Shown here piece by piece: positions 34,190-43,902 of a stretch of 64,000 bases of DNA. The notes below the pieces were generated by a model. The model was not told where the DNA came from. It worked only from the letters and a program-made list of their open reading frames with translations, and did no database searches. The stretch comes from F1-120-MAGs238 sp964484185 (lineage in GTDB: Bacteria > Planctomycetota > Phycisphaerae > Phycisphaerales > UBA1924). Position numbers and translations under genes: made by a program. The stretch covers positions 75,361 through 139,360 of the forward strand of contig CAZAEQ010000007.1 in the NCBI GenBank assembly GCA_964484185.1, in the 5' to 3' direction. How positions within the stretch are numbered: the first letter of the stretch is position 1; each line of letters opens with the position of its first letter.

Positions 34190-35191
34190 TTAGCGGCGTG
34201 TGCCGCCGTTGTCCTTAAACAGTTCACTGATTGACTTGTTAGTGTGAATTCGATCAATAGCCTGCGCCAGCAACTTGCCAACGGAAAGCTGAACCAGTTT
34301 GCCCGCAAGAGGAGCGACGCGCTCGCCAAGAGGGATGGTGTTTGAAACGACGACTTTGTGAATTTGCGGGCCGGCGAGGCGCTGGACCGCGGGACCGACC
34401 ATGACACCGTGCGAGGCAGCGGCGATGACCTGCTTTGCGCCCTTTTCCATGACGAGCTTGGCGGCTTCGATGATGGTTCCGGCGGTGGTGATCATGTCGT
34501 CAAACATGAGCACGGTCTTTCCTTCAACTGAACCGATGAGGTGGCCAGTGGTGACCAGCGAGCCAGAGAGGCGACGCTTGTTGATAATCGCGAGTTCGCC
34601 ACCCAGTGCGTTGGCCATGTCTTCAGCGACTTTGACGTTGCCGACGTCAGGAGAGACGAGGCAGAGATCACCTAGTTCGGCGCGGTTGGCACGGAAGTAT
34701 TCGACGAAGACCGGCATCGCGGAAAGATGGTCTACCGGAATATCGAAGAAGCCCTGAATCTGGGCAGCGTGGAGATCAATCGCAACAACTCGATCAGCGC
34801 CCGCGGCGGTGATGAGGTTGGCGACAAGCTTTGCGGTGATGGGAACGCGGCCTTTGTCCTTGCGGTCCTGGCGGGCGTACCCAAAGTAAGGCGTAACAAC
34901 TGTGACGCGTGCAGCGCTGGCACGCTTAAGGCAGTCGAGGAACACCAGCAGTTCCATGAGATTGTCGTTGACCGGAGTGCTGGTTGACATGACAACGAAG
35001 CAGTCGCGACCGCGAACATCGTCCTCGAGCCGGACGATGATTTCGCCATCGGGGAACTTTTCAGTGACCGAATGGCCAAGGGGCATGTTCAGCGTCTGAC
35101 AGATCTCGTTGGCGAGTGCAATGCCAGAGCTACCAGCGAAAATTCGCACGTTGCTGAGGTGGGCTGGGCTTGTCAGATTCGATTCCTTCAT
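34190..35191 (-). CDS. prs: Ribose-phosphate pyrophosphokinase
   Basis: Makes PRPP from ribose 5-phosphate and ATP for nucleotide, His and Trp synthesis. Key features are VRIFAGSSGIALANEI, FPDGEIIVRLEDDVRGRDC, YFGYARQDRKDKGR, VAIDLHAAQIQGFFDIPVDH and the PRPP loop VLMFDDMITTAGTI. With ATG 35191 the protein has 333 residues. The frame continues to ATG 35308, overlapping the upstream gene by 44 bases; that start has a better ribosome binding site (GAGGAA) and would add a Ser/Pro-rich 39-residue leader, so the true start is open. Confidence 0.93.
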   Translation of the reverse strand: MKESNLTSPAHLSNVRIFAGSSGIALANEICQTLNMPLGHSVTEKFPDGEIIVRLEDDVRGRDCFVVMSTSTPVNDNLMELLVFLDCLKRASAARVTVVTPYFGYARQDRKDKGRVPITAKLVANLITAAGADRVVAIDLHAAQIQGFFDIPVDHLSAMPVFVEYFRANRAELGDLCLVSPDVGNVKVAEDMANALGGELAIINKRRLSGSLVTTGHLIGSVEGKTVLMFDDMITTAGTIIEAAKLVMEKGAKQVIAAASHGVMVGPAVQRLAGPQIHKVVVSNTIPLGERVAPLAGKLVQLSVGKLLAQAIDRIHTNKSISELFKDNGGTRR

Positions 35192-35264
35192 GTGACTTGC
35201 ATCTATCTCAACAACTGGCCTGGGGCGGCGGATGCCGACCGAGAGCCCCACTGAAGGGGACGGG

Positions 35265-36041
35265 TTAGCACTTGGGGTTCGTCCGCTGGCGGAAGAGTCG
35301 ATCGACATTGGCTAATTCCTCGAGAGTGTTAATCGAGAGAACATCCTCAGGCGGCACCGCCTGCACGACCTCAACCCGCTTGCCCTCAGAAAGAAGCAGC
35401 GCGGGAACATCCGTCAGGTAGTACTCTCCGGTGAGCGCGTTTCGCGTCACGCGGGAGAGTGCACCAAAAAGCGAAGCGGCATCGAAGCAGTAATAGCTCG
35501 GATTCACTTCGCGTATTTTCAATTGCTCGGGAGTAGCGTTCTTCTGTTCAACGATTGCCTGGAAGCAACCCTGAGAATCACGCACAATGCGGCCGTAGCC
35601 GGTGGAATCTTCAAGGAGTGCGGTCGCGAGCGTGGCGGCGGCTTTGGTTTCACGGTGGCGAGCGAGAAGAGTTGTCAGCGTGCTGGGGCGGATGAGTGGA
35701 CCATCGCCGCAGAGGACGAAAGTATCAGTCTGACCGATTGTCTGATTTGCGAAGTGATTGCGTGCGGACTGAACAGCGTGGCCGGTGCCGAGCTGTTCTT
35801 CTTGAACCGCAAACTCGACTTTGTTTCCGTAGGACTTCAGAGCCTCGCGGACGTTTTCCTGCTTGTACCCCACCACTGCGACGACGCGTGAGCAGCCCAC
35901 GGCAAAACACGCATCAACGACAGCGCACACCATCGGGCGGCCACCGATTTCGTGGCAGACCTTGGGGAGGTCAGACTTCATGCGAGTGCCTTTGCCGGCA
36001 CCCAGGATGATCGCTTGCGGATTGGAAACTGTGCCGCTCAT
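35265..36041 (-). CDS. GlmU-like nucleotidyltransferase, single domain
   Basis: A 258-residue sugar-phosphate nucleotidyltransferase. The nucleotide loop is AIILGAGKGTRMKSDLPKVC, followed by VVAVVGYKQENV, EQLGTGHAV and FVLCGDGPLI. This equals the uridyltransferase half of GlmU (UDP-GlcNAc synthesis), but the left-handed helix acetyltransferase half is missing. It stands where glmU is found upstream of prs in many genomes. ATG 36041 fits the family start; a GTG at 36071 is an alternative. Confidence 0.85.
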   Translation of the reverse strand: MSGTVSNPQAIILGAGKGTRMKSDLPKVCHEIGGRPMVCAVVDACFAVGCSRVVAVVGYKQENVREALKSYGNKVEFAVQEEQLGTGHAVQSARNHFANQTIGQTDTFVLCGDGPLIRPSTLTTLLARHRETKAAATLATALLEDSTGYGRIVRDSQGCFQAIVEQKNATPEQLKIREVNPSYYCFDAASLFGALSRVTRNALTGEYYLTDVPALLLSEGKRVEVVQAVPPEDVLSINTLEELANVDRLFRQRTNPKC

Positions 36042-36087
36042 GACTGACGGCGAAGTTGACTCGAAGCACACACAACAGCACGAAAAG

Positions 36088-36159
36088 ATGGACGACTGGG
36101 ACTCGAACCCAGACTAGCAGTACCAAAAACTGCTGTGCTGCCGATTACACCATCGTCCA
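36088..36159 (-). tRNA. tRNA-Gln (anticodon TTG)
   Basis: On the minus strand the acceptor TGGACGA pairs with TCGTCCA. The anticodon arm is GCAGT, loop TTTTGGT, ACTGC, giving anticodon TTG. The T arm is CTGGG-TTCGAGT-CCCAG. CCA is not encoded. It lies just upstream of the nucleotidyltransferase gene. Confidence 0.93.
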
Positions 36160-36471
36160 ATGGTGACGCTGTTGCAGGAGCCAAGAACTTCGCGATTACT
36201 CCGATTTGAGCTGTCGCCATAAGCGTCAGCGGGCCATGAATCATCCAGAAGGCACACGCCTTCCGAAGTTCGCGGCCGCCGACTTTGAGAAATGCTCAAA
36301 ACCGAGAACCGCGGCAATGTGATGAACGGCGAGACCGTTCATCGGGAGCTGGTGCGACTGCAAGCCGCAGCTGGCCGCACCCTGTTTCCGCCTCGACATA
36401 ACTTGAATTATGCGTCCGTCGGAACCGGCTCCAAGATTGGGAGGGAAGTATTGGTTGCACCCGACCCAGAA
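36160..36471. other. Gene-free region upstream of tRNA-Gln
   Basis: About 310 bases between the tRNA and the 3' end of the SWIM protein gene. No supportable gene. It contains the short hairpin GAAGGC-ACAC-GCCTTC near 36249-36264, similar to GGAAGG-TGCGTG-CCTTCC near 25145-25162. The tRNA promoter should lie in the first 100 bases. Confidence 0.4.
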
Positions 36472-37479
36472 TCAAACTGGTTCGTTATTTGGCTGGTCAG
36501 ATTCTGCATTCTCTGGATCGCCCGAATCATCAGGACCAGATGCGTTATCGGACTCTGTTTCTTTCATCGAGTCTTCCGAGATCACGTCATAGCAGGTGGC
36601 GAGGAGGCCGACCAGGGGAAATTTGGAGTCTACAAACGGCGAGGGCCCCAACCGACGCAGAAGCGGATGCGAAACCGCTGGCGGTTCCAGCGGCAGACTG
36701 AGTTCGCTCAATTGCTCGCCAGCTTCATAAAACCGCTCCAGACATTGATCGAGGGCAGGCAGAACAATGTCTGGGGCGCGCTGAACATACACAGCGGTTG
36801 AACCCACAGCCGACGCGGCGACCATCCGGCGCTGGCGAAGCCTGTCTAGAAGTTCATCAATTGGAAGGCCGCGGAGTGTGAAGATAAGTGCCGGTTCATC
36901 TGCGAGTCGATCTGCGAGCAGATATGCCAGGCAGATGGCATGGACGCACCAGGGCTTGGGGCGCGAGCAGTTGCATTCAGAAGTGATTTCTGTAGTCTGG
37001 GTCGGAACCAGCTTGAGATCCATCTGCTGGAAAAGCTCTTCGATTCCCGGAGGCAATTCACCGGCAAGCAATTTGGCGCCGTAGATGGCCTGATCAGCCA
37101 TCGCCGGAATGATTTTGCTCCAAAGCTCTTCATTTATCGGGGGAATCGTGAGTGTTGTGTTGTAAGCCTTGAACTGCCGCCCTTGAATCGAAGCGACCAG
37201 GGAGCTTCCCTCGACGTTCATTCTGCGAATCTGTCCGAGCGTGAGGTACTCAAATCCTTCCTTGATCGTGGCGCCGTCTCCGGTCTGTTCGATCAAGCGC
37301 AGAATGCGATGCGCGCCCCAGCGACTGGTCGATGCATCGGGCGCGGACTCATCGATCTTCCCGCCTTCCTTGAGCGGAGCGAGGATTCCAGACTGAGCGC
37401 GCACACCACCACGGACTCTTCGCGGTTTGAGCGAGGGCGGCGGCGGCGGACGACTTTGCCAATCTGGCATTCGGGACAA
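36472..37479 (-). CDS. SWIM zinc-finger protein
   Basis: A 335-residue protein with a SWIM zinc finger (SECNCSRPKPWCVHAICLAY; CxC then CxH) near residues 175-195, a zinc-binding fold often tied to DNA or protein binding. In many bacteria SWIM proteins are encoded beside SNF2 helicases; here a SNF2 gene lies 1.6 kb away on the same strand with a secreted protease gene between. The start is taken as TTG 37479, which has AGGAG six bases before it; ATG 37470 is 15 bases from that site. The N-terminus is basic and Pro/Arg-rich, the C-terminus acidic. Confidence 0.85.
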   Translation of the reverse strand: MSRMPDWQSRPPPPPSLKPRRVRGGVRAQSGILAPLKEGGKIDESAPDASTSRWGAHRILRLIEQTGDGATIKEGFEYLTLGQIRRMNVEGSSLVASIQGRQFKAYNTTLTIPPINEELWSKIIPAMADQAIYGAKLLAGELPPGIEELFQQMDLKLVPTQTTEITSECNCSRPKPWCVHAICLAYLLADRLADEPALIFTLRGLPIDELLDRLRQRRMVAASAVGSTAVYVQRAPDIVLPALDQCLERFYEAGEQLSELSLPLEPPAVSHPLLRRLGPSPFVDSKFPLVGLLATCYDVISEDSMKETESDNASGPDDSGDPENAESDQPNNEPV

Positions 37480-37615
37480 TTGAAACTCCTGAGGACCTAC
37501 ACCATAGTCGAGATGTTTGCCTGCAAGGGTCTATACGCACGATTCACAAGTCCAGTCACACCGACAAAATCGCGTTTGTGTCAAGCGAAATGGCAATCCA
37601 AGTCGCCCTCAGTAT

Positions 37616-37651
37616 CAAAAAGGAAGACGGCGGTCCAATACTGACCGCCGC
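37616..37651 (-). terminator. Terminator after trypsin-like protease
   Basis: GGCGGTC and GACCGCC arms (37629-37649) with loop CAATACT, followed on the minus strand by TTCCTTTTT. Just beyond the protease stop. Confidence 0.8.
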
Positions 37652-37676
37652 CATCCGTTGAATTTCAGGAGAGTTT

Positions 37677-38732
37677 TTATCGACGACGACGCGGAGCCAT
37701 CAGAATCATTCCGAATGTGAACATGGCGCCGACGGAAGGAGTCGGAATAGCCATGCAAGCTTCATTCACCCAGAGCAACGCATCTGCGGTCATCGGAACA
37801 CCGGCACCTCTAGTTCCAAACGCGTTGAATGCGCCTCCTTCAACCGAGTTACCGAAGGTGTTCACGGCGATAAGGTTGTTTACCCAGAAACCAAGCTGCG
37901 ATCCTGCCGGTATTGATGGAATGAGATCGCCGGTTCCATCTGCATTGACATGAATATTCTCACGGAAAGCGGCGCTGATGATCTTAGTTTCAAGCTGGGA
38001 GGTGCAATATGCTCCGCCGGAATCACCAGCGAACATGAGACCTTCACTGAGAAGCGGTCCAGCATTAGCCGGCACGTTGAAATCCCACTGGACTCCCCAA
38101 TAGTCATAATTTGCGTTGTTACGACGAGCCCAGCGCTCGATCTGATTATTCTGGAATCTGCGAACATTTCCATTGTTCGCAACGTGTTGCATGCCACCAT
38201 CGACGAAGCTTCCCGAGTCGCCGTAACCATGCTCGGTGAAGATCGTACGATTAATCGCGTTTGGATTCGCCGGGTCGTATGCTGGACCGAAAAGCCCGAG
38301 AGAAACTGGGGCGAACGAGTTGTATGCGGCGGCCGCGCCAGCATTATTATTTACATTTCCAATCCTGATCCCCAGCATGGCAATATCCATGCGTCGCGTG
38401 CCTGGAGGCGAATGGGAGAGGTACCAGCTATCCGCGCCACCGTAGGTCGTGAGAGTACCGCTACCGACACCGATCACGTGGTTGGTCGCGCCACGAACAA
38501 CGTGGTCAGCTGTGAGAACGCAGAGCCAGCCATCACCATTAGCATCAACTTTTTTGTCGATGATCGTGCCGCTTCCCAGGCCCCCTGTGTTGGAAATGTT
38601 CACGTGCGAGAGCAATCGTGGAATACCACTTATAGAACTATTTTGTTCGATCGGGCCGGTCGCAGTTGCGGCCATAGTTGCAAAAAGCACAAGGCTGCAC
38701 GCAGAAACACGAATCATTTTGTCTCGGAACAT
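37677..38732 (-). CDS. Secreted trypsin-like serine protease, PEP-CTERM-like tail
   Basis: A 351-residue exported S1-like protease. A signal peptide spans about residues 1-25. Triad candidates are His77 (LTADHVV), Asp116 (RRMDIAML) and Ser238 (FAGDSGGAYC). A second GDSG (GYGDSGSF, about 171-177) is a decoy. The C-terminus IPTPSVGAMFTFGMILMAP plus four arginines is PEP-CTERM-like, so it should be attached or processed at the surface. AGGAG precedes the ATG. It interrupts the SWIM-SNF2 neighbourhood. Confidence 0.85.
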   Translation of the reverse strand: MFRDKMIRVSACSLVLFATMAATATGPIEQNSSISGIPRLLSHVNISNTGGLGSGTIIDKKVDANGDGWLCVLTADHVVRGATNHVIGVGSGTLTTYGGADSWYLSHSPPGTRRMDIAMLGIRIGNVNNNAGAAAAYNSFAPVSLGLFGPAYDPANPNAINRTIFTEHGYGDSGSFVDGGMQHVANNGNVRRFQNNQIERWARRNNANYDYWGVQWDFNVPANAGPLLSEGLMFAGDSGGAYCTSQLETKIISAAFRENIHVNADGTGDLIPSIPAGSQLGFWVNNLIAVNTFGNSVEGGAFNAFGTRGAGVPMTADALLWVNEACMAIPTPSVGAMFTFGMILMAPRRRR

Positions 38733-39109
38733 ATGACTCTCCTACAAAGCCTCCAGGTGTGACCGGCAACGTACCAGTCCCTTCAATACTCTAACACGAA
38801 GAGGCCGACTTTCTGATATAGATTTTGAAGTTTGCGCAGACAATTGCATAGCACCAACGAAATATCATCTTTGTGACGCACGATCCAAACTAAATACTAA
38901 TCACTTACGGCTGCGCCGAAGTCGTAAGATTCGAGATTGCACGGCCACTTCCTGCTCCTGACTTTTTCCGTTCGTAAGCACGACACCAGCGCACTCAAGA
39001 GCTAACAACGGACAGATCGTCAGACAGTCACGCCCATTCCAAAATTGCATGGAGATTTATCGAACGCACTCCGTGACGTCGCACGCGCAATCGAGGCCAG
39101 GTCAAAAGC
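38733..39109. other. Gene-free, A/T-richer region
   Basis: About 375 bases upstream of the protease gene and downstream of the SNF2 stop. Lower in G+C than its surroundings. Only a short inverted repeat CTTACG/CGTAAG near 38902-38927 was noted. The protease promoter should lie here. Confidence 0.4.
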
Positions 39110-42100
39110 TCAATCCGGTTCGTCATCCACCGCATCATTGCGCAGGGTGAGCAGTTCACGGAGTTGATCAGTGGAAAGCTCGGTCAACCAGCGTTCGCCG
39201 GAACCGATGATGTTCTCTGCGAGTTCAACCTTTGACTCGATCATCTGATCGATGCGTTCTTCGAGCGTGCCGCGGACCACGAATTTGTGCACCTGTACAC
39301 GGCGGGTCTGCCCGATTCGGTATGCACGATCGGTTGCCTGTGTTTCAACCGCGGGATTCCACCACCGATCGAAGTGGAAGACGTGCGTTGCGGCGGTGAG
39401 ATTGAGACCGACGCCACCGGCCTTGAGTGACAGGATGAGGATTGGGGCCTTGTTGTTCTGGAAGTTTGAAACGAGCATCTGACGCTGGGGCAATGTGTTG
39501 CCACCGTGCAGGAAGAGCACTTCACGATCGAAACGCTTGCGGATCATGCCCTGGAGAAGGTTGCCCATCTGGCGGAACTGGCTGAAGACCAGTGCCTGAT
39601 CGCCTTCTGCTAGAACGGCATCGAGCATTTCCAGCAGGCGGATGCACTTGCCCGAGCGTGCTGGATCAGGAACGGTTCCCTCGGCAACATCTTTGAGCAA
39701 CTGGCTGGGGTGATTGCAGATTTGCTTGAGCTTGATAAGCGCTGCGAGCACTACGCCGCGGCGCTGGATGCCATCGGAACTCTCGATTTCGCCCATCATG
39801 CGGCGGACGCACGACTCGTACAGCGAAGCCTGTTCGCTGGTAAGGTGCGAGAATTCCTTGCTCTCAAGCTTCTCGGGAAGATCGGCGATAACCGCTGGAT
39901 CACTCTTAAGGCGGCGGAGGACAAACGGGCGAATGAGGCCGCGGAGCTGCTCGCCGCGAGTCTTGTCGCGATAGCGTTCGATCGGCACAGAGAACTTTGT
40001 GCGGAAATTCGCCGGCGTTCCCAAATAGCCTGGATTCAAGAGATCCATGATGGACCAGAGTTCGCTGAGACGATTTTCAACTGGCGTACCAGTGAGACAC
40101 ACGCGGCGGTCGGCCTTGATGGCGCGAACGGCAAGTGCCTGCTTGGTCGTTGGGTTCTTGATGTACTGTGCTTCATCAAGCACCAATCGACCCCACGATG
40201 CTTTGGCGAAAAGTTCTTTGTCGCGATTCGCCAAGCCGTAAGTTGTAATGACGATGTCGGAAGCTTCAACAGCCTTCAGGAAATCTTCTCCAAGTTTGCG
40301 CTCAGGTCCGTGATGCTGCAGCACGTTGAGTTCAGGGCAGAATCGACGCGTTTCATGGATCCAGTTTCCAACCACTGACATTGGCACAATGAGCAGCGTT
40401 GCGTTCATCTTGGGCCAATTCGGATCGGCCGCGGCCTGCTGACGCTCCCACGCGAGCAGCGCGAGGAGCTGAATCGTTTTACCAAGGCCCATGTCGTCGG
40501 CGAGACAGACGCCAAAGCCCAGGCGTTCCTGGAAGACGAGCCACGACATGCCTCGGAGCTGATACGGACGAAGCGTTCCGTGGAACGCTTCCGGCGGCGT
40601 GAGAATTTCGATTTTGCTCGACGCGGATTCAGAATTCAGGAACGCGTTGACCCAACCGCTGGCTTCGATACCAAGCACGCTGATGCCGGTTTCGCGCGCA
40701 TCAGACCCGTAAGCAATTCGGAGCGCATCGCGAAGCGTCATCTCGCCGCCGGGATTGTCGCGGATGAACTTGATTGCCGCTGCGACATCTTCCGGGCGGA
40801 TTTCAATCCAGCGGCCCGCAATGCGAACCAGTGGGCTCTTGCGTGCGGCGATCTGTTCAAATTCGTGAAGGGAAAGGACGAGGTCGCCGACTGCGATTTC
40901 CCAGCGATACTTCACCAACGCGCCAAGGCCCATCTGCGGATTGCCACCAGCGCCAACCAGACCGGGGCCTGAAATGCCGGGCATCTGATCATCTGAATCG
41001 ATGCGAAGTCGTGCGCCCACCCGGGCCGCAGGAGAATCCCACCAGTCAGGTGAAATGACGCCGAACCCCTGCTCAAGGACAATCGGGCGCACTTCGCGGA
41101 GGAACTCGTATGCCTGCTTGGTATTCAGCACGATCTCGCTTGGCTCAGTATCTTCCAGCGCACGCTCAAGACGGCGATAGAGCTTGGCCGCGCGACCGAG
41201 TTCGCCAAGCAGAAGCTCGCGTGGTTGCTGAATGCGCTTTCCCTCAACGGTCACCGAGTCGCCGGGCACCAGCCAGATGTCTGATGCACTGACCACGAGT
41301 GTCGGGCGATCGACAGACTGGAGGTGGAACGAGAGCAACCAGTCGGCTTCTTCGAGGATCGGCATGCCGCCAATCTGGGCGGAAGGCACCACTTTGTCCT
41401 GTGGCTCAGTGAGTTTGAGGCAGAGTCGCCATGCGCTGGAAGGTCCGCGGTCTTCAAGAGCGCCGATCCACATGCGCACGCGGCGGACAAGTTCCTGCCG
41501 AACCGCAGGCGAGCCTTTCACCGCATCAGGAAGAGCGAGCAGACCCGACAACCACGCGACAGGCATGTCGGGAGAAGCTGAAACGCTCGAGATCGCGTCT
41601 TCCATGTTCTCTTTGATCATGGTGCGGCGGCACTCTGCATCGCACATGGCGACCATGAAATCTTCGAGAATTGGCCAGCCATCGTTGTTGAGTACATCGC
41701 GGGCTGCGCGAGCGACTGGCGGCATTGCTTCGAGCAGTTTGCTGATGCGTTCTGCGGTTGGCTTGTCGGCAAGCCAGGGAGCCCAGAAACCCTGGAGGTC
41801 GCCGCCAACTTGCTGGCGAATCATGGGGACGAAGCGTTGTTGAATAAGGAGCGTGCGCACGAGACGCGATGCGGCGGCCCAGAATTCGATTGATGGACCA
41901 ATCAGGAATTCGCTCTGGCCACTTTCGGCAACATCGAGCAGGCGATCAAGTACGTGTGCGATTGATGTTGGATTGACACCAACGGCAGGCGCCTCGGCCT
42001 CGACAATGGTGATCGGATCTTCTGTGAGCAAATCGGTGGAAGCGCCGATCGCGTGAGCAAAACGTGGGCTGGGGAGAGGGCGAGTTGCAAGCGTGGGAAG

Positions 42101-42301
42101 ACGGAGGTATACCGAGGCCTCTTCGGCATTGGCATCGGCAGCAACGCTCTTGATAATCGCAGCTACATCTGCACTTTCGGCGGCAAATGGGTGGCGTGCC
42201 ACGCCTTCGGGAGAAGTGCTTGCCGGGCTGCGAAAGAGTTGGTCGTGTTCGGCCCAGATCCAAAGTGAGCCAACTGACCATGTTGCGTGTAGTGTGAGCA
42301 T
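39110..42301 (-). CDS. SNF2 family DNA helicase/translocase
   Basis: A 1063-residue Swi2/Snf2 ATPase that moves along double-stranded DNA. The N-terminal 500 residues match the bacterial SNF2-associated type. The ATPase lobes follow: motif I DDMGLGKTIQLLALLAW (about 600), motif II VLDEAQYIKN (about 710), motif III LTGTPVENRLSELW, motif V SLKAGGVGLNLTAATHV and motif VI TDRAYRIGQTRRVQVH. The frame is open to 42415, but that overlaps tRNA-Lys; ATG 42301 fits better. The nearby SWIM protein is the likely partner, with a chromatin, repair or anti-phage role unproven. Confidence 0.93.
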   Translation of the reverse strand: MLTLHATWSVGSLWIWAEHDQLFRSPASTSPEGVARHPFAAESADVAAIIKSVAADANAEEASVYLRLPTLATRPLPSPRFAHAIGASTDLLTEDPITIVEAEAPAVGVNPTSIAHVLDRLLDVAESGQSEFLIGPSIEFWAAASRLVRTLLIQQRFVPMIRQQVGGDLQGFWAPWLADKPTAERISKLLEAMPPVARAARDVLNNDGWPILEDFMVAMCDAECRRTMIKENMEDAISSVSASPDMPVAWLSGLLALPDAVKGSPAVRQELVRRVRMWIGALEDRGPSSAWRLCLKLTEPQDKVVPSAQIGGMPILEEADWLLSFHLQSVDRPTLVVSASDIWLVPGDSVTVEGKRIQQPRELLLGELGRAAKLYRRLERALEDTEPSEIVLNTKQAYEFLREVRPIVLEQGFGVISPDWWDSPAARVGARLRIDSDDQMPGISGPGLVGAGGNPQMGLGALVKYRWEIAVGDLVLSLHEFEQIAARKSPLVRIAGRWIEIRPEDVAAAIKFIRDNPGGEMTLRDALRIAYGSDARETGISVLGIEASGWVNAFLNSESASSKIEILTPPEAFHGTLRPYQLRGMSWLVFQERLGFGVCLADDMGLGKTIQLLALLAWERQQAAADPNWPKMNATLLIVPMSVVGNWIHETRRFCPELNVLQHHGPERKLGEDFLKAVEASDIVITTYGLANRDKELFAKASWGRLVLDEAQYIKNPTTKQALAVRAIKADRRVCLTGTPVENRLSELWSIMDLLNPGYLGTPANFRTKFSVPIERYRDKTRGEQLRGLIRPFVLRRLKSDPAVIADLPEKLESKEFSHLTSEQASLYESCVRRMMGEIESSDGIQRRGVVLAALIKLKQICNHPSQLLKDVAEGTVPDPARSGKCIRLLEMLDAVLAEGDQALVFSQFRQMGNLLQGMIRKRFDREVLFLHGGNTLPQRQMLVSNFQNNKAPILILSLKAGGVGLNLTAATHVFHFDRWWNPAVETQATDRAYRIGQTRRVQVHKFVVRGTLEERIDQMIESKVELAENIIGSGERWLTELSTDQLRELLTLRNDAVDDEPD

Positions 42302-42384
42302 GTGTGCGGCACGGACTGAAAACAGGAACGAAGATAACGGCCGCAAAGTTGTGAGACTTTGCGGCCGCAAAGTGTGAATGGAAA

Positions 42385-42457
42385 TGAGGGCGATGGGACT
42401 CGAACCCATGACCAACGGCTTAAAAGGCCGTTGCTCTACCGACTGAGCTACACCCTC
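42385..42457 (-). tRNA. tRNA-Lys (anticodon TTT)
   Basis: Acceptor GAGGGTG pairs with CGCCCTC; D arm GCTC...GAGC; anticodon arm ACGGC, loop CTTTTAA, GCCGT; T arm ATGGG-TTCGAGT-CCCAT. Anticodon TTT. CCA not encoded. It lies 29 bases after the waaA stop. Confidence 0.96.
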
Positions 42458-42486
42458 CGTGCGACTCTTTGCGAAGCGGCCCTAGT

Positions 42487-43713
42487 TTAGGCGCGATCTC
42501 TGTGCATCATCGCCACCAGCAAATCCGCATTTCGGGCGGCGGCACCTTGGTTTTTGCGGATACAAGCCAGTCCATTGGCCGCAATGGCGGTTCGGGTATC
42601 TTTCGATTGCATGAGACGGTCCAGGGCTGCGGCGAGGGAATCGGAGCTTGCGATGACAATTCCGTCCGCCGCGCGGAATTCGTCGACGATCTGCTTGAAA
42701 TCGCCGTAAGCCGGACCAATTACGACCGGCTTGCCCAGCGCGATGGCCTCAATCGGATCACTGCCAAACTGATTTCCAAATGAGCGCCCGATGACAACAA
42801 GGTCGGCGAGTGCGTATGCGTTTCGCAGTTCGCCGATGCTGTCGAGCAGGAAGCGGTTGCCAGTTTGAGCGGTCTTCTGGCTTCTCCTTACGCAGCCCGG
42901 AAGTGCGGCGGCGGCTTCGTCAAAACGTTCGGGCTTGCGCGGGGCGCACAAGAGCTGTACATCTTGAGGTACCGAACTGTGGAGGAGTGATTCTTCTCCG
43001 GGCCCCGTGGATCCAGCGACGATCAGCGGCCGGGATCGGTCGATCCCCATGTCTGCCGCGAGTTTGTCTGCGGCGGCTTGTAGTTCGGCTGTGCCGCCGA
43101 ATGAAATGGCATCCCATTTCATGCTGCCGGTGATGTGGCAACGGGCGGGATCGACGCCCATATATTGAAATCTCGCGGCGTAGTCGGAATCTTGTATTGC
43201 CGCGAATTCAAGCGAGCGGAACATCTTTGACAGCAGCGGGCGAAAGAACTTGTAGCCGCGAAAACTGCGTTCGCTGAGGCGGCCGTTGATGATGCAGATC
43301 GGGATTGATCGCTCGCGACAGAAGCGGATGAACTGGGGCCAGACTTCAAGTTCGCAGAGTGCAACCGCATCGGGCTTGACTGCGTCGAGAAATCTCTTGA
43401 CGGCCCAGGATGCATCGAGCGGAAAGCGGACGACGGTGCAAGAGCTCGAGTAAAGCGACTGAGCGCGAGCGAGGCCAGTGTCGGTTGTCGTGCTGATGAC
43501 GACATCAAGATGAGGTGTAAGCAGAGGAACCAGGGCCCGCAGTGCGTTGATCTCGCCGACCGAGACGCCGTGCAGGAGAATGCGTTTCTTCGTTGGTGCA
43601 GGGAGCGGCTGCGTCTTGCCGAATCGCTGGGCCCAGCCGCCCCGCTTCTTCCGCAGAAAGCTGGGGAGAAAGATCAGGAGTGCGGGGATGAGCAGGAGAT
43701 CAAGGAGTGTCAT
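42487..43713 (-). CDS. waaA: Kdo transferase (lipid A glycosyltransferase)
   Basis: A 408-residue GT30 enzyme that adds 3-deoxy-D-manno-octulosonic acid to lipid A at the inner membrane. An N-terminal helix (LLLIPALLIFLPSFLRKKRG) is followed by LLHGVSVGEINALRALVPLL (catalytic Glu), ELEVWPQFIRFCRERSIPIC, INGRLSERSFRGYKF and GRSFGNQFGSDPIEAIALGK. It implies an LPS outer membrane. It sits between tRNA-Lys and tRNA-Val on the same strand. Confidence 0.94.
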   Translation of the reverse strand: MTLLDLLLIPALLIFLPSFLRKKRGGWAQRFGKTQPLPAPTKKRILLHGVSVGEINALRALVPLLTPHLDVVISTTTDTGLARAQSLYSSSCTVVRFPLDASWAVKRFLDAVKPDAVALCELEVWPQFIRFCRERSIPICIINGRLSERSFRGYKFFRPLLSKMFRSLEFAAIQDSDYAARFQYMGVDPARCHITGSMKWDAISFGGTAELQAAADKLAADMGIDRSRPLIVAGSTGPGEESLLHSSVPQDVQLLCAPRKPERFDEAAAALPGCVRRSQKTAQTGNRFLLDSIGELRNAYALADLVVIGRSFGNQFGSDPIEAIALGKPVVIGPAYGDFKQIVDEFRAADGIVIASSDSLAAALDRLMQSKDTRTAIAANGLACIRKNQGAAARNADLLVAMMHRDRA

Positions 43714-43770
43714 CGATGGGACGCAACGCGATCAAAACGCACGAACTGAAATTCATGCGCCCAATCAAAA

Positions 43771-43844
43771 TAGGCAGGCAGGGGCTCGAACCCTGGACCT
43801 TTCCCGTGTAAAGGGAACGCTCTGGCCAACTGAGCTACCCGCCC
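43771..43844 (-). tRNA. tRNA-Val (anticodon TAC)
   Basis: Acceptor GGGCGGG pairs with CCTGCCT (with G-T pairs); D arm GCTC...GAGC; anticodon arm TTCCC, loop TTTACAC, GGGAA; T arm CAGGG-TTCGAGC-CCCTG. Anticodon TAC. CCA not encoded. Confidence 0.95.
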
Positions 43845-43902
43845 GTGGGAGAGCAAGTGTAAGCCGCGAAAGTGCGGCGGGGAAACAGTGACTGATCACT
43901 GA

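Noticed and set aside
42302..42415. N-terminal extension of the SNF2 protein
   Set aside because: The extended frame overlaps tRNA-Lys at 42385-42457, so the shorter start is preferred.
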